From: Bacteroidales bacterium UBA3143
GTDB lineage: Bacteria > Bacteroidota > Bacteroidia > Bacteroidales > Dysgonomonadaceae
Assembly: GCA_002364735.1 (NCBI GenBank)
Contig: DEZB01000052.1
Location: 1 to 64,000 of the forward strand
Direction of reading: 5' to 3'
Length of the DNA: 64,000 nt
The notes under the pieces were generated by a model. It searched no databases and was not told the origin of the DNA. It saw only the letters and a program-made list of their open reading frames with translations. Positions 7,425 through 15,752 of this stretch are shown here, in pieces; positions within the stretch are counted from its first letter, which is position 1, and each line of letters starts with the position of its first letter. The position numbers and the translations under genes were made by a program.

Positions 7425-8711
7425 ATGAACTACGAGGAAACTGTTCAATACCTATACAGTCAAATGCCCGAATACCAACGTGTGGGCCACACAGCCTATA
7501 AAGAGGGACTGGACAATAGCTTGGCATTGGATGCTCATTTCAATCATCCTCACAGACACTACCGAACGATTCATGTAGCTGGCACTAACGGAAAAGGATC
7601 AACTACTCATTTGTTGGCTGCAGTGCTTCATGAAGCAGGATACAAAGTGGGACTTTACACCTCTCCTCACTTAATTGATTTTAGGGAGCGCATTCGTGTA
7701 AACGGTGAAATGATAGAAAAAGAGTTCGTGGTAGATTTTGTGGAAAATCATCGTGAGGCATTTGAACCAATCATGCCGTCTTTCTTTGAATTGACCATGG
7801 AGATGGCTTTTCTCTATTTTCAAACGAAAGCAGTGGATGTTGCCATTATTGAAACAGGACTGGGAGGGAGACTGGACAGCACTAACATCATTTCGCCCAA
7901 TCTTTGTATTATAACCAATATAGGTTTGGATCACACCCAATATCTTGGAGACACTTTAGCCAAAATTGCTGCTGAGAAAGCTGGAATTATTAAACCTGAA
8001 ACACCCGTGGTAATTGGTGAAGTAGAAAACAATGATGTACGAGAAGTGTTTCTGGAGAAAGCCAATAAAGAAAATGCTCCCATTGTTTTTGCAGAGGAGG
8101 TGATGGATAATTTTAGCTCTGAAATTACAAAAGATGGTTGGATATTGAATAACGATAGTTATAAAAATCTGAAGAATGAATTAGGTGGATGGGTGCAAAG
8201 TAAAAATGCACGAACAGTATTAACAGCCATTCATGAGCTAATTAAGATGGGATACAGCATCCCCAATCAAGCAGTGTATAGCGGTTTTGCAAACGTGGTG
8301 GAATTGACAGGACTGATGGGGCGTTGGCAAACTTTGCAAAACAAGCCAAAGATTGTTTGTGATACTGGTCATAACAGCCATGCTATCAAATATATTGCGA
8401 AGCAGTTTGACAATGAAAAATTTAAAACATTATACATCGTGTTTGGGATGGTTAACGATAAAGACACATCTTCAGTATTGTCATTGTTGCCTAAAAATGC
8501 AATTTACTATTTCACACAACCCTCAATTGAGAGAGCTCTTAATGTAGAAACGCTTGCAGAAAAAGCATTGGAGTATGGATTGCTTGGCAATAAATACCCA
8601 AGTGTGAAGATGGCGCTGAAAGCAGCAAAAGAAAACGCCGATGAAATTGATTTTATATTCATCGGCGGTAGCTCTTTTATTGTGGCAGATGCCTTGGCAT
8701 TGTATAAGTGA
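7425..8711 (+). CDS. folC: Bifunctional folylpolyglutamate/dihydrofolate synthase
   Basis: 428 aa Mur-ligase-family enzyme that adds glutamate to dihydropteroate and to reduced folates. The P-loop is GTNGKGST (53-60), followed by the folate-site segment TSPHLIDFRERIRVNG, the central Mur motif IETGLGGRLDSTN, and NIGLDHTQYLGDT. The C-terminal Rossmann-like domain contains VCDTGHNSHA. It is 24 bp downstream of the GT2 gene, and its stop codon directly abuts the stop codon of the convergent lipoprotein gene, leaving no intergenic terminator. Confidence 0.96.
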   Translation: MNYEETVQYLYSQMPEYQRVGHTAYKEGLDNSLALDAHFNHPHRHYRTIHVAGTNGKGSTTHLLAAVLHEAGYKVGLYTSPHLIDFRERIRVNGEMIEKEFVVDFVENHREAFEPIMPSFFELTMEMAFLYFQTKAVDVAIIETGLGGRLDSTNIISPNLCIITNIGLDHTQYLGDTLAKIAAEKAGIIKPETPVVIGEVENNDVREVFLEKANKENAPIVFAEEVMDNFSSEITKDGWILNNDSYKNLKNELGGWVQSKNARTVLTAIHELIKMGYSIPNQAVYSGFANVVELTGLMGRWQTLQNKPKIVCDTGHNSHAIKYIAKQFDNEKFKTLYIVFGMVNDKDTSSVLSLLPKNAIYYFTQPSIERALNVETLAEKALEYGLLGNKYPSVKMALKAAKENADEIDFIFIGGSSFIVADALALYK

Positions 8712-9179
8712 TTACCAAATCATTGCAATTCTAAAATTGTAAGTTTGTTTTGCCTCAGTATCCTCAATAGAATCTGAAGGCTTAATTAGAAAAGTTACAC
8801 GACTACTTATAAAATCAAAGTAATAATCTAACGTTTCGGTCAACGTTTCCGTTGTCTCTTCGCCACTTATAACAATGTTTACTGTATGAGGCAATTGATA
8901 TTGGACTTCCTTGCCATTTTCAGAGAAAAAAATGTAACCTATCACTGCACCATTTTCATAAATAAATTCATCAATAAATTTTAATTGTTTCACAGCCTCC
9001 CATCTTGACTGGGTTGGATTCCAGCTCCAATCTGAAGCGTTTACTGTAAAATTTTCAATGTTCCATTGTGTCTCTTCATAATCTATTATAGGATCATCAT
9101 CCGAACAAGAATATCCTACAAACAACAATAACAGAATAAGAGATATTTGTTTTACTGATCTAACTACATTTTTTTTCAT
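8712..9179 (-). CDS. Uncharacterised Bacteroidetes lipoprotein
   Basis: 155 aa. The lipoprotein signal is VKQISLILLLLFVGYSC with the lipid-modified Cys at 25, followed by an acidic SDDD stretch that in Bacteroidetes often accompanies surface export (lipoprotein export signal; inference). The mature part is rich in aromatic residues (WNIENFTV, SDWSWNP) and looks beta-rich, similar to small lipoproteins with one W/Y-rich beta domain common in Bacteroidales. I do not recognise a named family. It ends exactly where folC ends on the other strand. Confidence 0.75.
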   Translation of the reverse strand: MKKNVVRSVKQISLILLLLFVGYSCSDDDPIIDYEETQWNIENFTVNASDWSWNPTQSRWEAVKQLKFIDEFIYENGAVIGYIFFSENGKEVQYQLPHTVNIVISGEETTETLTETLDYYFDFISSRVTFLIKPSDSIEDTEAKQTYNFRIAMIW

Positions 9180-9397
9180 ATATTTATTGTATTAAGTATT
9201 ATCAAATAATGTGATCTAAACCAAGTTTTTAATCATGTAAAATTGAAACGAAAATGGTAAAGTGTAATTATAAAACGAATAACTCACTATAAAAGTTTTA
9301 AATTTCTTTGATTTCCTGAAAAGAATGAGTTACAAACGTATTATTTCTAATTGATTTTTTTATTATTTCATCCAATGTATACCGTTATCATTTTATC
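9180..9397. other. Intergenic region before thyA
   Basis: AT-rich DNA between divergent genes (whole gap 9180-9484). It contains the thyA promoter at its right end; nothing else was recognised. Confidence 0.5.
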
Positions 9398-9428
9398 GTT
9401 GCGATTCACAAAAGATTCATTATTTTTG
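9398..9428 (+). promoter_or_regulatory. Promoter of thyA-folA
   Basis: GTTG at 9398-9401, a 19-bp spacer and TATTTTTG at 9421-9428. Initiation near 9434 gives a leader of about 50 nt. Confidence 0.65.
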
Positions 9429-9484
9429 TGAAGCATTGAATTAAGACATAGTTTATACACCTTCCTTAAAACAAAAACAACTAA

Positions 9485-10279
9485 ATGAAACAATATAAAG
9501 AACTCCTACAGCATGTACTGGACAAGGGTGTGAGAAAAGACGATAGAACTGGAACAGGGACAATAAGTATTTTTGGACATCAAAGTAGATACAACCTGGC
9601 AGAAGGCTTCCCTATGCTGACAACAAAAAAACTACACCTCAAATCAATTGTTTATGAACTGTTATGGTTCCTAAATGGCGACACTAATGTAAAGTACTTA
9701 CAAGAGAATGGTGTGAGGATTTGGAATGAATGGGCAGATGAGAGTGGAGATTTAGGACCTATATATGGCAATCAGTGGCGCTCCTGGCCCGACTACAACG
9801 GTGGACACGTAGATCAAATATCTGAAATAATTGAGACTATAAAAAGCAATCCCGATTCGCGCAGAATAATTGTAAGCTCGTGGAATGTGGCGCAACTTCC
9901 CGAAATGAAGTTAGCGCCTTGTCATGCATTCTTTCAATTGTATGTCGCAGATGGAAAACTAAGTTTGCAACTTTATCAACGCAGTGCCGATATATTTCTT
10001 GGTGTGCCTTTCAATATTGCTTCTTATGCACTGTTGCTAAAAATGATAGCACAAGTAACTAATTTGGAAGAAGGTGACTTTGTTCACACATTTGGCGATG
10101 CTCATATATACTTGAATCATCTTGATCAAGTTAACTTACAATTAACCCGCGAGCTACGTCCGCTACCTACAATAAAGATTAATCCTGATGTGAAAAATAT
10201 CTTTGATTTTAAATTCGAGGATTTTGAACTGGTTGATTATAATCCTCATCCACACATTAAAGGCGAAGTTGCCATATAG
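9485..10279 (+). CDS. thyA: Thymidylate synthase
   Basis: 264 aa, the same length as the Escherichia coli enzyme. It methylates dUMP to dTMP using methylene-tetrahydrofolate, producing dihydrofolate. Catalytic Cys146 lies in LAPCHAFFQ; the phosphate-binding arginines are in RTGTGT (21-26) and SRRIIVSSWN (125-134); QRSADIFLGVPFNIASY and DAHIYLNHLDQ form the nucleotide and folate sites. folA follows after 9 bp, a classical coupling because DHFR regenerates the folate oxidised here. Confidence 0.98.
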   Translation: MKQYKELLQHVLDKGVRKDDRTGTGTISIFGHQSRYNLAEGFPMLTTKKLHLKSIVYELLWFLNGDTNVKYLQENGVRIWNEWADESGDLGPIYGNQWRSWPDYNGGHVDQISEIIETIKSNPDSRRIIVSSWNVAQLPEMKLAPCHAFFQLYVADGKLSLQLYQRSADIFLGVPFNIASYALLLKMIAQVTNLEEGDFVHTFGDAHIYLNHLDQVNLQLTRELRPLPTIKINPDVKNIFDFKFEDFELVDYNPHPHIKGEVAI

Positions 10280-10288
10280 AAAAACCTC

Positions 10289-10819
10289 ATGACAATGAAT
10301 AAAAATATGAAACAATATAAACCAACTGCATCTATTGTAGTAGTAGTTGACGAAAACAATGCGATAGGAAAAGACAACGATCTGTTGTGTCACCTACCCA
10401 ATGACTTGAAGCACTTCAAGAACATAACGTTAAACAACACCATAATAATGGGACGACGAACGTTGGAAGCAATGCCAAACGGTCAAGCATTGCCAAAGCG
10501 TACAAACATTGTATTAACTAACAATAGAGAAGCACAGTTTGAAAATTGTGTGGTGCTTCATTCGTTACCCGAAGTATGGGAATATTGCAAAGATGAGAAA
10601 GAGATTTTCTTCATTGGTGGTGGGCAAATATTTGATGCTGTAATAGACGATATTGATAAACTGCACATTACTAAAATTCATCACGCTTTTGAAGGTGCAG
10701 ACACTTTCTTTCCCTCTATTGATTTCGATAAATGGAACTTAGTGGAAGAAGAAAAACATAAGGCGGATGAAAGACATGCTTATGATTATACGTTTCAGGA
10801 GTGGGTGAGGAAAGAGTAG
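10289..10819 (+). CDS. folA: Dihydrofolate reductase
   Basis: 176 aa. It reduces dihydrofolate to tetrahydrofolate with NADPH. Family motifs: IVVVVDENNAIGKDNDLLCHLPNDLKHFK (substrate pocket with the Asp of LPxDL), TIIMGRRTLEAMP (NADPH phosphate site), IFFIGGGQIFDAV, and TKIHHAFEGADTFFPSID. Methionines at 10289, 10295 and 10307 could each be the start; the conserved part begins only at about residue 13. Nine base pairs after thyA, same transcript. A tandem repeat array begins just downstream. Confidence 0.97.
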   Translation: MTMNKNMKQYKPTASIVVVVDENNAIGKDNDLLCHLPNDLKHFKNITLNNTIIMGRRTLEAMPNGQALPKRTNIVLTNNREAQFENCVVLHSLPEVWEYCKDEKEIFFIGGGQIFDAVIDDIDKLHITKIHHAFEGADTFFPSIDFDKWNLVEEEKHKADERHAYDYTFQEWVRKE

Positions 10820-10830
10820 GAATAAAAATA

Positions 10831-11685
10831 TAGTGACTAAAGGTTCAAAAAGAGGATTGAAGCTTATCTATAAAGAGCTGAATACAAGCAGAGAATTATT
10901 AAGCGCAAAAATACTAAAAGACAAAAGAAATGGAAGTAAGTATCCGAACCTTAGTAACATTGGAATAAAGCACTACTCGAACCTTATTAGCTTATCGACA
11001 ATAAAGCAAATAGAGATAAAAAAGTAATAAAGTTGGGTTAATTGAGAGCAATCACAGTTACTAAGGTTCAAAAAGAAAATTGAAGCTTATCTATTAAAAC
11101 TTGAATACAAGAAGAGAATTATTAAGTGCAAAATTGATAAAAGACAAAACAAATAGAAATAAGTATCCGAACCTTAGTAACATTGTAATAAAGCACGACT
11201 TTAACCTTATTAGATTATTGATAATAAAGCAAATAGAGATAAAAAGTAATAAGGTAATAAGGTTAGGTTAATTGAGAACAATCACAGTTACTAAGGTTCA
11301 AAAAGAAAATTGAAGCTTATCTATAAAAACTTGAATACAAGAAGAGAATTATTAAGTGCAAAAATACTAAAAGACAAAACAAATAGAAGTAAGTATCCGA
11401 ACCTTAGTAACATTTGAATAAAGCACGACTTTAACCTTATTAGCTTATTGACAATAAAGCAAATAGAGATAAAAAGTAATAAGGTAATAAGGTTAGGTTA
11501 ATTGAGAACAATCACAGTTACTAAGGTTCAAAAAGAGGATTGAAGCTTATCTATAAAGAGCTGAATACAAGTAGAGAATTATTAAGTGCGAAAATGCTAA
11601 AAGACAAAACAAATGGAAATAAGTATCCGAACCTTAGTAACATTGGAATAAAGTACTACTTCAACCTTATTAGCTTATTTATAAA
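10831..11685 (+). repeat. Four tandem ~230-bp hairpin-forming repeats
   Basis: Units begin at about 10840, 11063, 11293 and 11523 (periods 223, 230, 230), each opening with AAGGTTCAAAAAGA and continuing TTGAAGCTTATCTA. Inside each unit AACCTTAGTAAC (10947-10958 in unit 1) is mirrored by GTTACTAAGGTT (11057-11068), and an inner pair AACCTTATTA / TAATAAGGTT is visible in units 2 and 3. The outer arms enclose about 120 bp, so each unit can fold into a long imperfect hairpin. The last unit ends about 40 bp before a Y1 transposase gene. Short frames inside (10833-11027, 11540-11728) are repeat translations, not genes. Diverged copies lie at 57.1 and 59.9 kb. Confidence 0.92.
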
Positions 11686-11724
11686 AGATAGTTCAAAAAA
11701 ACTAACAATCAATACAACCAAAAT

Positions 11725-12153
11725 ATGAAAGTGCAATACAATAATCTATACACCCATTTTGTACTCAATACCTACAATCGACTACCCTTAATCGAAGAGA
11801 AAAACCGAAATCGTATCGAAAAATACATTAAAGGAATTATAAATAACAACGAATGCCATTTGTATTCCATTTATGCAATCCCTGATCACATGCACTTACT
11901 TATTTCTCGTTCTCCAAATATAGATGAAGAAACATTAGCAACAGTTATTGCAGAGAGTTCCAGTAAATTTATAAATGAAAACAAACTATGTTTAGGCAAT
12001 TTTGAATGGCAGGACTCTTGTTCTGCTTTTTCAGTATCGAAAAGAGATATCGATAAAGTTTGCAAATACATCCTTAATCAAAATGAACATCACAAGAAAC
12101 AAACGTTTGCACAAGAATACGATGCATTCATCAGATTTTATCAATCCAAGTAA
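11725..12153 (+). CDS. Y1 (IS200-like/REP-associated) transposase
   Basis: 142 aa, the size of IS200-type TnpA and of the short RAYT proteins. The HUH metal motif is IPDHMHLLI (His55, His57). The likely nucleophile is Tyr115 in CKYILNQNEHHKKQTF, followed by FAQEYDAF. The N-terminus HFVLNTYNRLPLI is the family's opening strand. There are no IS605-type tnpB or clear IS ends; instead four tandem hairpin repeats lie directly upstream, so it resembles a REP-associated tyrosine transposase more than a free insertion sequence. A glycosyltransferase gene starts 18 bp downstream and may be co-transcribed. A related protein is at 15256-15708 with both motifs at identical residue numbers. Confidence 0.88.
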   Translation: MKVQYNNLYTHFVLNTYNRLPLIEEKNRNRIEKYIKGIINNNECHLYSIYAIPDHMHLLISRSPNIDEETLATVIAESSSKFINENKLCLGNFEWQDSCSAFSVSKRDIDKVCKYILNQNEHHKKQTFAQEYDAFIRFYQSK

Positions 12154-12171
12154 CATCTTCAAACCTCACCA

Positions 12172-13632
12172 ATGAATACAATAGACGCTTTTATCTTATA
12201 CACTCATACTGAACATGCCATTCAAACAGTTGACCAATTAAAACAATCCGACTGTGTGAAAAACATATACCTGCTTGCTCCTCAAAAAGGAATGCAACCT
12301 ATAGATGGCTGTGAGGTAATTGAAATTGACAGTTTACAAAATTCTCAAACAGTTCAAACGATTGGCGAAACTTCGACTGCAAACTTCATATTGATTTATC
12401 AAAAATCTACTGTTTTGCAATTGGGTTACTTTGCGCTGGAGCGCATGACTAAGATTGCAGTTGAAACTGATGCGGCAATGATATATTCAGATTATTATGC
12501 AATTACGAATGGTGTTAAAAAGAACCACCCAGTTATCGATTATCAAATGGGCAGTTTGAGAGACGATTTCAATTTTGGTTCATTATTGCTTTTTAATTGT
12601 AACATTTTCAAGGAATGTGCTGAGAGAACAAAAAAACACAACTATGAGTTTGCAGGCTTATACGATATACGCCTAAAAGCTTCTAAAGTGGGTGAAATAG
12701 TTCACATCAACGAATATCTCTACAGTGAAATAGACGAAGACACGCGCGAATCGGGTGAAAAGGTATTTGACTATGTCGATCCTAAAAACCGAAAGGTGCA
12801 AATAGAAATGGAGCAAGCATGCACGCAACACCTTAAAGATATAAATGCATATTTAGAGCCAAAATTCGAGCGAATAACATTTGATAAAGAAGATTTTGAA
12901 TTTGAAGCCTCAGTAATTATACCTGTTCGCAATCGTATAAAGACAGTGACAGATGCAATAGAATCGGTATTAATACAAAAAACGCAATTCCAGTTTAATA
13001 TTATTGTGATTGACAATCACTCCACAGATGGAACTACTGAAGCCATTAAAAAGATAGCTGAAAAAGACACCAGATTGATACATATAATACCCATCAGAGA
13101 CGATTTGGGCATTGGTGGTTGCTGGAACATGGGTGTGCATCATGAGATGTGTGGCAAATTTGCCGTACAATTAGATAGTGACGATGTATATAGCGATGAA
13201 AATACACTCCAAAAGATTGTAGATGCCTTTTACGAGCAAAATTGCGCCATGGTTATTGGTAGTTACCAAATGACCGACTTTAATATGAACCCCATCCCTC
13301 CAGGCATAATCGATCACAAGGAATGGACACCGGATAATGGACGAAACAATGCATTACGCATAAATGGACTGGGTGCACCTCGTGCATTTTACACACCAAT
13401 ATTGCGTGACATAAAAGTGCCCAACACAAGCTATGGCGAAGATTATGCATTGGGACTAAACATATCGCGTAATTATCAGATTGGAAGAATATATGATGTG
13501 CTTTACCTTTGTCGTCGTTGGGAAGATAACACTGATGCTTCATTAGACATTGTGAAAATGAACGAACACAATACTTACAAAGATAGAATTCGAACTTGGG
13601 AGTTGAAAGCCCGTTTAAAAATAACTCAATAA
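12172..13632 (+). CDS. Two-part glycosyltransferase (GT2, C-terminal half)
   Basis: 486 aa. Residues about 245-420 form a clear GT2 domain: FEASVIIPVRNRIKTVTDAI, IVIDNHSTDGTT, IGGCWNMGV and the DxD-type LDSDDVY (334-340). The N-terminal 230 residues look like a second, degenerate GT-A-like or nucleotidyl-binding region (AFILYTHTEHA...NIYLLAP) without a DxD. Pairing with a SpoIID-domain gene 13 bp downstream suggests a role in cell-wall or envelope glycan metabolism. No signal peptide or membrane segment, so cytoplasmic. The substrate cannot be assigned. Confidence 0.82.
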   Translation: MNTIDAFILYTHTEHAIQTVDQLKQSDCVKNIYLLAPQKGMQPIDGCEVIEIDSLQNSQTVQTIGETSTANFILIYQKSTVLQLGYFALERMTKIAVETDAAMIYSDYYAITNGVKKNHPVIDYQMGSLRDDFNFGSLLLFNCNIFKECAERTKKHNYEFAGLYDIRLKASKVGEIVHINEYLYSEIDEDTRESGEKVFDYVDPKNRKVQIEMEQACTQHLKDINAYLEPKFERITFDKEDFEFEASVIIPVRNRIKTVTDAIESVLIQKTQFQFNIIVIDNHSTDGTTEAIKKIAEKDTRLIHIIPIRDDLGIGGCWNMGVHHEMCGKFAVQLDSDDVYSDENTLQKIVDAFYEQNCAMVIGSYQMTDFNMNPIPPGIIDHKEWTPDNGRNNALRINGLGAPRAFYTPILRDIKVPNTSYGEDYALGLNISRNYQIGRIYDVLYLCRRWEDNTDASLDIVKMNEHNTYKDRIRTWELKARLKITQ

Positions 13633-13645
13633 TAAATATATATCC

Positions 13646-14968
13646 ATGACAGAACCGCAAATAAATGTGGGCATAATGAGTGCTCAAGAAATCAGTTTCT
13701 CATTATTAGACTCTTACCAATTTGCTAATCAAACATTCGACAAGGGAAATTACAGCGCCAAGATAATTAATGATAAGATTGATTTCAATGGAGAACTACA
13801 TTCCGAAGTACTGTTTGAAGCAAAAGACATTCACAATAGTTCTTTCGAATTGAAAAATGTTGTGATTGGAGTAAACTTCCATTGGGAACGCAAAGAGAAC
13901 CAACAATTTCAAGGACATTTGAAACTTATTATTGAAAACGATATGATAACTGCAGTAAATGTAGTGGCTCTTGAAGATTACCTTATGAGTGTGATTTCAT
14001 CTGAAATGAGCGCCACAAGTTCAGAGGAGCTACTCAAAGCACATGCTGTTATATCAAGAAGTTGGCTGCTGGCGCAAATAGAAAAAAACAAATCGTTAGA
14101 TACAAATAATGAAAGTTATCAAACTTCATTTGAAACAGGAAGTGAAATTGTACGCTGGTGGGATCGTGAAGATCACCCAAACTTTGATGTATGTGCTGAT
14201 GATCATTGTCAGCGTTATCAAGGCATCACTAAACAATCAACAACATTAGTGACCGATGTAATAAAAGAAACATCTGGACAGATATTGACGTTTGATGGAG
14301 CTATTTGTGATGCTCGATTCTCGAAATGTTGTGGTGGATTTACGGAAGCTTTCGAAAATGTGTGGGAACCTACACCCCACCCTTACCTAATTGGAAAAGC
14401 TGACTCAAAAAACACATCTTTTGTCACACCCGATCTGACTGATGAAGATGAAGCTGTGGATTGGATTAAATCTTCCCCAATTGTTTTTTGCAACACAAAA
14501 GACAGGAAAATATTGAAACAAGTTTTGAACGATTACGACCAAGAGACTTCTGATTTTTATCGTTGGACTGTGTCTTACTCGCAAGAGGAGTTATCGCAAC
14601 TCATATTTAAACGTTCTGGTATAGACTATGGCGATATTTTAGAATTGATTCCTATTGAAAGAGGAACATCTGGTCGCATCATTAGTCTAAAAATTATTGG
14701 AACTAATCAAGTAATGTCCATTGGCAAAGAATTGGAAATAAGACGCACATTGTCAGAGTCTCATCTATATAGTTCGGCATTTGTAGTGGAAACATCCGAT
14801 GAAGATGATGACGGTATCCCGGGCAAGTTTACCCTCCACGGAGCCGGTTGGGGACATGGTGTAGGTCTATGCCAAATTGGCGCTGCCATGATGGCAGACA
14901 AAGGATTTACATATAAAGAGATATTAGCGCATTATTATCCTAATGCACGGATTGAGAAGAAGTATTAG
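13646..14968 (+). CDS. SpoIID/LytB domain protein
   Basis: 440 aa. SpoIID domains cleave or promote cleavage of peptidoglycan glycan strands, preferentially those with denuded MurNAc. Hallmarks: VALEDYLMSVISSEMSA (about 110-126), LLKAHAVISRSWLL, ARFSKCCGGFTEAFE, and the C-terminal GAGWGHGVGLCQIGAA (399-414). The N-terminus MTEPQINVGIMSAQEISF shows neither signal peptide nor membrane anchor, unlike classical SpoIID. It lies between a glycosyltransferase and an AmpG-like muropeptide importer plus MurQ, so an intracellular role on imported wall fragments is conceivable; that is inference. Confidence 0.9.
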   Translation: MTEPQINVGIMSAQEISFSLLDSYQFANQTFDKGNYSAKIINDKIDFNGELHSEVLFEAKDIHNSSFELKNVVIGVNFHWERKENQQFQGHLKLIIENDMITAVNVVALEDYLMSVISSEMSATSSEELLKAHAVISRSWLLAQIEKNKSLDTNNESYQTSFETGSEIVRWWDREDHPNFDVCADDHCQRYQGITKQSTTLVTDVIKETSGQILTFDGAICDARFSKCCGGFTEAFENVWEPTPHPYLIGKADSKNTSFVTPDLTDEDEAVDWIKSSPIVFCNTKDRKILKQVLNDYDQETSDFYRWTVSYSQEELSQLIFKRSGIDYGDILELIPIERGTSGRIISLKIIGTNQVMSIGKELEIRRTLSESHLYSSAFVVETSDEDDDGIPGKFTLHGAGWGHGVGLCQIGAAMMADKGFTYKEILAHYYPNARIEKKY

Positions 14969-15000
14969 TACATTCTTTATGAAAGCTAATTGCAACAAAA

Positions 15001-15231
15001 TAGTCTTACGCCCTTACAGGGCTAAACGCTCTAATAGACTCACATAGGGCTTTGCCACTATGCTATGTTCTGTTAGGGCTTCGCCCTAAAGGACTAATAT
15101 TTAAGAGAAGCAGAATGATTTAAAATAAAATGCAACCCCTGCCCTGAAAGGGCATTAAGAACATAGCATATGGGCAAAGCCCTACGTATAAGATACATAG
15201 AGACTGAAAGCCCTGTAAGGGCGCAAGATTA
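15001..15231. repeat. Nested inverted-repeat block before second Y1 transposase
   Basis: The outer arms 15001-15023 and 15209-15231 match at 21 of 23 positions when reverse-complemented (core GCCCTTACAGGGC). The inner arms 15044-15071 and 15158-15184 also pair (AGGGCTTTGCC, GCTATGTTCT). Between them sit two perfect small hairpins, TTAGGGCttcGCCCTAA (15073-15089) and TGCCCTgaaAGGGCA (15140-15154). The block ends 24 bp before the transposase start. Confidence 0.92.
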
Positions 15232-15255
15232 ATAAACTCATTTACAAGTATAAAC

Positions 15256-15708
15256 ATGGCTCAATCTTTATCAAAAGTGTATTTGCACCTCACATTTAGC
15301 ACAAAGAACCGATTACCATTAATCGACAAAGAAATAAAACCTCGTCTGTTAGAGTATTTGGGTGGAATATGCAAACAATTAAATTGCATTCCAATTCAAA
15401 CTGGTGGAACAGAAGACCATGTTCATATCCTATGTCTTCTCTCTAAGAAAATTACTCAAATTAAACTGGTAGAGGAAGTAAAGAAATCTTCATCTAAATG
15501 GATTAAAACAATTGCACCAAATTATCGTCACTTTTATTGGCCAGATGGCTATGGTATTTTTTCTGTAAATCCATCTGAAGTAAATATTGTTATCGATTAT
15601 ATTCAAAATCAAGAAGAACACCATAGGAAACGTACATTTCAAGAAGAGTACATAGCATTTCTGAAAAAATACAATATAGATTATAACGAGCAATATCTAT
15701 GGGACTAA
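15256..15708 (+). CDS. Y1 (IS200-like/REP-associated) transposase
   Basis: 150 aa relative of the 11725-12153 product: HLTFSTKNRLPLI, HUH motif TEDHVHIL (His55, His57) and Tyr115 in IDYIQNQEEHHRKRTF, then FQEEYIAFLKKY. It separates the SpoIID gene from the AmpG-like gene, and is preceded by a 230-bp inverted-repeat block unlike the tandem repeats of the first copy. No second IS gene or IS end is seen. Intact by length and motifs. Probably catalyses single-strand cleavage and joining at its cognate hairpins, by analogy with TnpA and RAYT enzymes. Confidence 0.9.
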   Translation: MAQSLSKVYLHLTFSTKNRLPLIDKEIKPRLLEYLGGICKQLNCIPIQTGGTEDHVHILCLLSKKITQIKLVEEVKKSSSKWIKTIAPNYRHFYWPDGYGIFSVNPSEVNIVIDYIQNQEEHHRKRTFQEEYIAFLKKYNIDYNEQYLWD

Positions 15709-15752
15709 CTTTAAGACTAATCTCTATATCTTAACTGGTAAAAACAAAAACT

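Noticed and set aside
10831..11690. CRISPR array or coding tandem repeat
   Set aside because: The whole ~230-bp unit repeats, not short repeats with unique spacers; frames at 10833-11027 and 11540-11728 only translate the repeat.
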